Under the pieces are notes generated by a model that saw only the letters and a program-made list of their open reading frames with translations, was not told the DNA's origin and ran no database searches. A stretch of DNA of 64,000 nucleotides from Turritopsis dohrnii (lineage: Eukaryota; Cnidaria; Hydrozoa; Anthoathecata; Oceaniidae), in contig BQMF02000297.1 in assembly GCA_027922465.2 (NCBI GenBank), positions 248,001 through 312,000 of the forward strand, written 5' to 3'. A program made the translations under genes and the position numbers. Shown here in pieces: positions 56,191 through 64,000 of the stretch (positions within the stretch are counted from its first letter, which is position 1; each line of letters starts with the position of its first letter).

Positions 56191-56672
56191 GGCTGAAATC
56201 AACAAAAATAGGGCTGTCAAAAAAACGGTCGTTGTAATCTTGATGTCCCTTATCTAATCTTTATGAAACAATCGTATCTGTATTTGGGTTATCGTGGAAA
56301 GCCAAACAAGAAACGATGTCGAACAAGATGAACTGGCATAAATATAAAAATTGCTGTTTTTGTAATCAATTTTTTCACTTACGTTATCAAGTTGCAAAAA
56401 AATTCAAGCACCAAAAGACTATGAATTTATATAAGAAATTAATTTCGTGGTTCTGATGCGAAAGCCATGTATTATTTTGAAGATATATGTGGATAATATT
56501 TACATACTTTTTTTTCTATCACTTGACAATTATGTTTCTCAAACGATGTGGGTTTATACATGACATTTGAATACGAATAAGTTCTGTTTTATGACTTTTT
56601 CGATGTGAAATATCATTCGTCTGTATCAAAATGTAAATTTTAGATCATGATTCAACGATAGACTCTTTTTTT

Positions 56673-56835
56673 TTACAGAAATATTAAATATATGATAATA
56701 ACAACAACTCCCTTCTTTTTCTTCCCACATTTACATTCTTCTCCACATTTTACTTCCCTTGTCTTGCAGGGGCAACCAGATCTTTTACCATCCTTTCTGC
56801 TGCAAGTCGAGTTACATAATACAATGCTGAAAATG
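56673..56835 (-). CDS. Cysteine-rich terminal exon candidate
   Basis: After a good acceptor (gcattttcag) the minus frame reads LCNSTCSRKDGKRSGCPCKT and KCGEECKCGKKKKG, with regularly spaced cysteines (C-x9-C-x-C-x6-C-x3-C-x-C). It resembles Cys-rich C-terminal tails of larger proteins. No neighbouring exon was found on this strand. It is either the last exon of a lost gene or chance. Confidence 0.3.
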
Positions 56836-56859
56836 CACGAGTGAGTTAATGTAATCAAA

Positions 56860-58843
56860 TTTAAGTTTCATTGAGAACAAACAACGAAGAAAAAGTTTTG
56901 TTTTGATTGGAATGAGCAATGAAATAAAATCACTTTAAATTAGCTTCCACAACATTCTCTTATAATGATAAAAGTAATTTTACTTGAGTTAAGACAGTTG
57001 ACATGTTTCTTCACACACAACGATGACTTATAATTCATGAGAAAATTCAGTTATTGCTTCTAACACGTATTGTAGAAGAATGAATTCTTTCACCAACATA
57101 CTGTTTAAGAGGTATCATAACTATGTTTCAGGTTGATTTCCCGAAATAAAGAAGATCTCTGTTATTCTGCGACAGAGAAAGCTTGATTATTTGCCTCCAT
57201 ATTTGTTTATATTTTTCATGTTCGATCACGTGACGATAATCGACTGCCTGAGAGTGAGTTTTTGATTAATTTTTTGATTTTTATACACTGAGAACAGAAT
57301 TCATTAATTATGAAGAAAAGAAAGAAGAGTGTTAAGACTGCTGTTCAAGTTCTATGGTGCTGATGTCATGGCTAATGAAGTCGAGTTAAAACTCAAACTT
57401 CTGAAAATGGATTAAATTGATTTACACCTGAAAAACAAAAACATTGTGGATGAAATGTCTTCTCACACTTCATAAGAACTTTGCATAACATTTTTACATT
57501 TTACATGTTCAGTGCTTTTTTGATATTTTTACAGTTTTGTTAATATCTACTTTCTTTTAGTAAGTTTTATCTTACTAATCTCTTTTATTTGAACTCAAGT
57601 CTTAGTTATTCTTTAAATTCAGACTCATGTTTCCTTAGTTTATTTATAAAAGTTCTGTTGAATTGCTTTTATTATTTTCTTAAATATTTTTTATTTCACT
57701 TCATTTCACAAAAAGGGTTGTATCCATTAGTTTGTTCTTTCTTTCACACGTGTATTTTTGTTTTTTTGGCAATCGATTTTTTCCTTGCTCTAGTTTTAGA
57801 AAAACCCCTTATCAATTCAAAAACTACATGCAACGAACATTTCAATCCACAAAATTTTGTGAGACCTGCTTTTTGTCTGTTTTAATGTATAGTTTTTTTA
57901 GTTTTTGTTCTTTGTAGAAACGAGACTAGTCTATGATTATGATTACATATTTTTAACAGAATGGATAAACCTAGTTTTTACGAGCTATAAAAACTAGAAC
58001 GCAGACTTTTTTTGAATGCATTTCAGTTCTATCCTGCAGTATTTTTGAGTTTAAGTACTTACTTAAGTTATATTTGAGATATTTTTTTCTTTCAAATAAC
58101 AAGCATTTTTGTTCTTATGATTCTTGTTCTTTGTTTCCCCCTATTTCAGAGCAATCTTGCAGATTTTTTTAAAACTCCATCCGGAATTGAATTGGAAGAA
58201 GCACCATTTCGAATTTAAAATTTTGCTATTCCTTGACATCTCATCAAGTGTCTTAGAGGCCTACAAAACTAAGCTCTTTGTAGCTTACTAAATTTTTGAG
58301 GTCACTTTGACTATTTCCAGAGAGTGGAAAGTCAGTTGAAACGTTTATCTGGTTGCTTTCGGAAACTTTTAGAAGCGAAATATTCCATCAGCCAATAGAA
58401 AGTTTAAGAAAAGGGATTATCTCGGCCCATAAAGCAATCAGCCAACAAAATCGAGTCTTGCAAATCAGAATAAATCATAGTTCATCATGCCATGAATAAG
58501 CGAGTTTATTTTTGGCTTCGTTGTTTCAACTGCTTCAACTGTCTGCTTGTCAAACATACAGTTCGAGTTGCAATTTCTGTTCACCTGTTACCGCGGTGTA
58601 AACTTTGTAAAATTTGTCTGGGTTAGTGAGGGTAAGGGACAGGCTTAGCCTTCATTATTCAAACACTTTTATAAGAGTTTCTACCAAGAAGATTTGGTGA
58701 TCAGAAAGTGGTAAATAGACACACTCCAAATACGCGTTTTATCCACCACGTGTTTTTCCATTGTAAAGTAATAATCGGTCCTCGCAGGCGGTCGCTGCAG
58801 TGTTTATCACACTGTCCTAGTATTTACAATTTTAGCCGTACAA
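56860..58843. other. No gene recognised
   Basis: AT-rich noncoding DNA. The plus frames at 57,589-57,917 are Phe/Leu/Ser-rich low-complexity translations without motifs. Confidence 0.45.
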
Positions 58844-61465
58844 TCTATATATACTAATTCGCAATCGTGTGCAACACATTTAACTTAGAGAGTGTTTGTT
58901 TTTTAATGGTCAAAATCTTCTTAATCGTGGTCATTTTTTCGTTAGACCATTGATAATTGACGATTAGTATAATAGCACGCGGCGTGACGTCAGTTATTTT
59001 TGTCGTATCACGGGGGAGCCATTGCATTGCATCCCCAATCGAACGCGACGTTTTTGGGGAAATATCTCGAGAACCAATAGCGATAACTGACGTTTTTTAG
59101 GGTCGGCAACACGGGTGATGGGGTGACGCAACATTTGGGCCTAAATTTTATTTGGTACTGCGGCTATGACGTCATTAAAATCTTTGACCGACCATATCTC
59201 CGGAACGGTTGGTCGTACCGAAACGATCCCATACATTTTTTTGATCAGTTTTTCAAGCTCTACAGCATAGGTACACTTTCCATTTCCAATTCCGTAATTA
59301 AAATTTTCGTCAAGGGGTACACACACGGGAACGCGTCGTATTTCTGCAGATTTTTTTCGAAATTAAAGTCGTAAAAAACTTTTACGCGAGATACTATCTT
59401 ATTATACTAATTCGCAATTGTGCATCCCACTTTTATTTTAGAGAGTGATATATTTAACTAAATTTTACGTAGGATTTCCTATATTGTTCGCGTAAAGCCA
59501 CGTAGAGGCGAGAACGTTTTTTTCTCTGTAATGACGTCAGATTCTACTGTATCATTGATTTGACGTCAGTTTTTTTATCAGTACATACAACAACTTTTAT
59601 ACGTTTACACGGGGTGTTTGAATAAAGGGATCATTTTCGATATAAAAACCGGTAAGAAATGTTTTATCTGAAATGCATGTCGATCGTTGGTGGCTAGTCT
59701 ATATATACTAATCCGCCTTGTGCATACCACTTTTATTTTAGAGAGTGTTGTGTTTTTCTAAATTTACGGTCAAAATCTTCTTAATCGTGGTCATTTTTTC
59801 GTTAGACCATTGATAATTGACGATAAGTATAATAGCACGCGGCGTGACGTCAGTTATTTTTATCGCATCTCACGGGGGAATCATTGCATTGCATCCCCAA
59901 TCGAACGCGACGTTTTTGGGGAAATATCTCGAGAACCAATAGGGATAACTGACGTTTTTTGGGGTCCGCGATACGGGTGACGGGGTGACGCAACATTTGG
60001 GTCAAAATTTTATTTGGTACTGCGGATATGACGTCATTGAAATCTTTGATCTACGATATCTCTGCAACGGTTGGTCGTAGCGAAACGATCACATACATTT
60101 TTTTAAATTTTCGTCACGGGGGACGCACACGGGAACGCGTCGTATTTCTGCACATCCATTTCGAAAATAAAGCCGTAAAAAACTTTTACGCGAGATACTA
60201 GTCTACTTATACTAATCCGCGTGCGTGTGTAACACATTTAATTTAGAGAGTGTTGTGTTTTTGTTTTTTTAATGGTCAAAATCTTTGGGGAAATATCTCG
60301 AGAACCAATAGGGATAACTGACGTTTTTTGGGGTCCGCGATACGGGTGATGGGGTGACGCAATATTTGGGTCAAAATTTTATTTGATACTGCGTATATGA
60401 CGTCATTAAAATCTTTGATTGACGATATCTCTGCAACGGTTGATCGTAGCGAAACGATCCCATACATTTTTTTGCTCAGTTTTTCAAGCTCTACAACATG
60501 GGTACATTTTCCAGTCTCGATTCCGTAATTGAAATTTTCGTCACGGGCTGCGCACACGGGAATGCGGGGTTCTTGCACACCGGTTTCGGAAATAAAGCCG
60601 TAAAAAACTTTTACGCGAGTTACTATCTATATATACTAATTCGCGTTGTGCATCCCACTTTTATTTTAGAGAGTGATATATTTAGTTTAAATTTACGGTC
60701 ATCGTCCTCTTATGTGCGCGTAAAACCACGTAGAGGCGAGAGACACTTTTTTCACGATCATTCCAAAAGCACGTGGCATCATTTGACGTCAGTTATTTAT
60801 GATCACGGGGAATCATTGCATTGCATCCCCAATCGAACGCTACGTTTTTGGGGAAATATCTCAAGAACCAATAGGGATAACTGACGTTTTTTGGGGTCGG
60901 CGATACGGCTGAAGAGGTGACGCAACATTTGGGCCTAAATTCTATTTGTTACTGCGGCTATGACGTCATCAAAATCTTTGAACGACGATATCTCTGCAAC
61001 GGTTGGTCGTAGCGAAACGATCCCATACATTTTATTGATCAGTTTTTCGAGCTCTACAACATGGGTAAACTTTCTATATACGATTCCATGGTTTTATTTT
61101 TCGTCACCTCATTTCGTCACGGGACTTACGCAAAACGTTTTCGAAATTAAAGCCGTAAAAAACTTTTACGCGAGATACTAGTGCCTCTTTAATCGTGGTC
61201 ATATTTTTCGTTAGGCCATGCATTTTTTTACGATTATTATATAGTAGCAAGTGCCGTGACGTCACTTTTTTAATCTATCACAGGGAATCATTGCATTACA
61301 TCCCCAATCGAATGCGACGTTTTTGGGGAAATAACTCGAGAACCAATAGGGAAAACTGACGTTTTTTAGGTTCCACGATACGGGTGATGGGGTGACGCAA
61401 CATATGCATCTAAATGATTTTTGGTACTGCGGCTATGACGTCATCAAAATCTTTGATGGAGGAAT
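58844..61465 (+). mobile_element. Tandem array of five Helitron family-1 units plus a partial sixth
   Basis: Units are 58,844-59,396, 59,397-59,697 (internally different), 59,698-60,201, 60,202-60,625, 60,626-61,181 and 61,182-61,465 (partial). Each full unit starts TCTATATATACTAATTCGC or a close variant and ends with hairpin GTAAAAAACTTTTACGCGAG then ATACTA(G). At several junctions CTAG is directly followed by the TC of the next unit. No unit encodes protein. Head-to-tail arrays are expected from rolling-circle replication. Confidence 0.82.
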
Positions 61466-61830
61466 ACACCTTTCCCGAAACTTATTGCGCAATAATTGAA
61501 GATGAGGCTGAGTGTTGTAAAATGTAAACAAACCATCCCGTGAGTGTGTAGAAAACTCAAAGCATATGTCATATGCCACTTTTTTGACTTAATAAAATGT
61601 CTTTGACACATTTTCTGTCTTAATACCAGAAATCTTTTGTAAAATCAAATAATAGAGAACATAAAAAACGTAAAGGTTTTTCAAAAATGTCTTTTTCAAC
61701 TTACCTTTTTTATATAAAAATTCTTTGTGAAATCGAAAAGTGGCAGGTGCATGGTTTGAAAGTTTGTTTTTTATGACAAGTATAATGTGCATTAACGCTT
61801 ATCAACTTGATGAAAAAATATTTTTTTGAT
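61466..61830. other. No feature recognised; 5' flank of the THAP gene
   Basis: Noncoding AT-rich sequence between the Helitron array and the ATG of the THAP transposase. Confidence 0.4.
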
Positions 61831-61910
61831 ATGTCAGAAGTAAACGAAACGTATTTTCAATCTACGAAGACTCGACCCTCTAAAAATGTTTCTGGTGCAA
61901 GGACGTAGAA

Positions 61911-61945
<35 letters not shown>

Positions 61946-63743
61946 CGTGGGGGCTTGAGCCCCCCCCCCAACTTTTTTGTCAATTATGAGTAATTTGTTT
62001 TTGCCTTTCGTAATAATTGAAAATCATGTTGAAATTATAGATTTTGAGTGCTTTTATAGGCAATCGAGAGGTAGTATTTTTCAAATATTTTCTTGGCGCA
62101 TCGGCCCCAACCATGGTGGGGCCTCTTTCGATAATAGAGATTTATTGAGCCCCCCCACCCCCCCCCCCCCCCCCCCCCAACTCAAAATGTCTTGCTACGT
62201 CCCTGTGGTGGGTATGGAAAATATTGTTGTGTACCTGGTTGTAAAAGTTCTACCAAAGATAGTTTGAAGCATATCATTGTTCCAAATACCAAGCAAAGAT
62301 CCCGAGAAAACACGTTGGATTAAATCAATAAGTCATCACAGAAGGAAAGGGGCTACCGATACGTTTGATCCTAGACAGAAAACAAAATACATTTGCGAGT
62401 TTCATTTTAAAGCCGATGACATAAAAGTTTTGCTTGGTGTTGATCGAAAAACAGTCATTCCAGGAAGGATTCCGTCTATATTCAAATCCAATGATTTCGT
62501 TAGAGTACCACATAAAAGAAAATCACCTAAGAAAAGAACACTTCCAGTAATCGAATCATCCTCAGAAAGCATTATAGAATCCGATTCTGAAATAAGTAGT
62601 GATCATGAAAATAGCATAATGCCTGATATTGATGTTTTTAACGATGAAGCACAAAGTGAACCATCCACAATCGAAAAACTTAAAATGGAAAACAGGGAAC
62701 CAAAAGAAAAATTTGAAATATTGGAACACAAGATCATTACTATTCAACAAAATAATATAACACTAACAAATCAAATTTACAGGTATAGCAATGTTAGTAA
62801 AAATGAAGAACACTTTCGTAACCCTACAGGTATATCAGTGGAAAAGTTTGATATTCTGTTAGAGTTTCTAAACCCAGGCACAGGATGCTGTAACATAAAA
62901 TTTTATGATACTGCCAAATGTTTATCCGAAGAGACTTTCACAACAAATGAGCACACTGACAAGCTTAAATCTGGATCTCCACCGAAATTAGAGGCAAGAG
63001 AACAATTATTTCTTTATTTAACTTGGCTTAAAAATGGATTTAGTCTATAACACACATCTTGGCTTTTCAATATTTCAGTGTCAACCGCTTCACGATATAT
63101 CATCACCTGGTCAAACTTGTGTTATTTTCCACTTGGTTCAATACCTATTTGGCCAACAAGAGAACAGGTTAATGTTAACATACCTGAAAATTTCAAGAAA
63201 ACATATCCCAGCACTAGGTGCATCATAGATTGTACAGAGTTATTCTGTCAAAGACCATCTTCATTATCTACACAAAGTTCACTTTATTCTCACAACAAAT
63301 CACACGTAACTTATAAAGGGTTGATAGGTATTTCACCAGCTGGGGCAATAACCTTTATCAGCCAATTGTTCGATGGTTCGATTTCAGACAAAGCTATAGT
63401 GAAACAATCAGGATTTTTGCAAGAACATTTATGGGACCATGGAGATCGTGGTTTTTTGATAGAAGATGATCTTAAACAGTTTAATGTAAAATTAAATATT
63501 CCAGCATTTCTTAAAGGTCGAGATCAACTAACACCTGCTGAAGTAAAAGAAAGCCAGACAATTGCTTCAGTACGTATTCATATGGAACGAGCAATCCAAA
63601 GAATTAAAAGGTTTAAAATCTTGAGAAATGAGATCCCTTTAACTTTACATGGCTCAGTTAACCAAATATGGACAGTGTGTTGTCTATTATGCAACTTCAT
63701 GCCTCCCTTGATACAAGAAAGTCAAAATCCTGAACACCAATAG
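61831..63743 (+). pseudogene. THAP-domain DDE transposase (ISL2EU/Harbinger-like)
   Basis: An ATG at 61,831 opens MSEVNETYFQSTKTRPSKNV, which continues after the inserted MITE with GYGKYCCVPGCKSS, the THAP zinc finger start. After a one-base break near 62,285 follow DPEKTRWIKSI, YICEFHFKADD and VIPGRIPSIF (C2CH finger complete). An acidic linker and a coiled coil come next. The DDE_Tnp_4 core has STASRYIITWSNL, SIPIWPTREQV, RCIIDCTELFCQRP (D), GDRGFLIEDDL (D) and RIHMERAIQRIKRF (E). A TAA at about 63,048 (GFSL-stop-HTSWLF) is in frame. All three catalytic residues remain. Lesions: MITE, one shift, one stop. Confidence 0.85.
61898..62205. mobile_element. 308-bp MITE with poly-G/poly-C tracts, inserted in THAP coding sequence
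   Basis: Ends are CAAGGACGTAG and the complement of CAGGGACGTAGCAAG, flanked on both sides by TGGTG (61,893-61,897; 62,206-62,210). A run of 32 G (61,914-61,945) near one end and 21 C (62,158-62,178) near the other are themselves inverted. Removing the insert and one TGGTG restores the codon reading of the THAP N-terminus. The end sequence resembles hAT-type MITEs, but the 5-bp duplication is shorter than the usual 8 bp. Confidence 0.8.
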
Positions 63744-64000
63744 AAGATATATAATGAGTTTACATACAGGCAACTTTGAATGCAGGTGTATAAATGCTTA
63801 TAAACTGAAAACATATGTATAGATAATATGTCATGAAACATAGTTCAGAAAAATACCAAATAGCACCCAGATAATTCATTTTCTTCTGTTGTTTGCATAT
63901 TGTTCAGAATTTTTGGAAGAACGTAACTTTTGTAAAAGTCATTAAGTTTCAAAACAAGATTTACAAAATAGCTTTCATCAAAATCAAGTCTTATTATCAT
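63744..64000. other. 3' flank of the THAP transposase, no feature
   Basis: AT-rich noncoding sequence to the window end; no terminal inverted repeat of the element could be identified. Confidence 0.4.

Noticed and set aside
57589..57917. Two overlapping plus frames rich in Phe, Leu and Ser, possibly membrane proteins
   Set aside because: Composition follows the T-rich DNA, the frames overlap each other, and no motif or splice context supports them.

Overview
This is nuclear DNA from an animal, most likely an invertebrate. It is AT-rich, has spliceosomal introns with clear GT/AG borders, and is filled with broken copies of metazoan transposons: BEL/Pao, Penelope, a CR1/L2-like LINE, Helitrons, PIF/Harbinger, pogo-like, piggyBac and THAP-type elements. 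A cnidarian (perhaps hydrozoan) source is a guess from the mix of families, not a proof. No housekeeping gene, rRNA or intact tRNA was recognised.

Layout. 1-5 kb: fragments of two transposases and a degenerate tandem repeat. 5-10.4 kb: a 2.07-kb TTAA-flanked piggyBac-type element inside an older repeat, a Helitron protein fragment, and Helitron copies on the minus strand. 10.9-12.1 kb: nine very short exons (21-42 bp) that splice into one open frame, a micro-exon gene lacking its 3' end. 12.5-19 kb: a full-length BEL/Pao retrotransposon with LTRs and a 5-bp target duplication, inserted in the 3' flank of a Helitron. 19-24.3 kb: that Helitron's Rep-helicase gene, split by a 5'-truncated Penelope element. 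24.4-25.7 kb: a MITE with 41-bp inverted ends. 25.7-29 kb: gag-like, Harbinger and pogo-like remnants. 31.3-34 kb: a two-gene Harbinger. 34.1-38.5 kb: a LINE, cut at its ORF1 start by a second two-gene Harbinger with visible inverted ends (38.5-41.7 kb). 41.8-42.1 kb: a tRNA-derived SINE. 43.5-44.4 kb: a second micro-exon gene copy that has the 3' end. 44.6-51.1 kb: a degenerate multi-exon gene of an unnamed family, head to head with that copy. 51-58.8 kb: mostly featureless, with an imperfect palindrome and Helitron ends. 58.8-61.5 kb: Helitrons joined head to tail. 61.8-63.7 kb: a THAP/DDE transposase with a poly-G/poly-C MITE inside its coding sequence.

How it fits together. Nesting gives an order of events: BEL and Penelope landed in the Helitron, Harbinger landed on the LINE ORF1 start codon, and MITEs landed in an intron and in a THAP transposase. 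Nearly every transposon reading frame is broken, often by one base in a homopolymer run. The micro-exon genes are the exception: all junctions keep phase 1 and no stop interrupts them, which makes them the most interesting content here.
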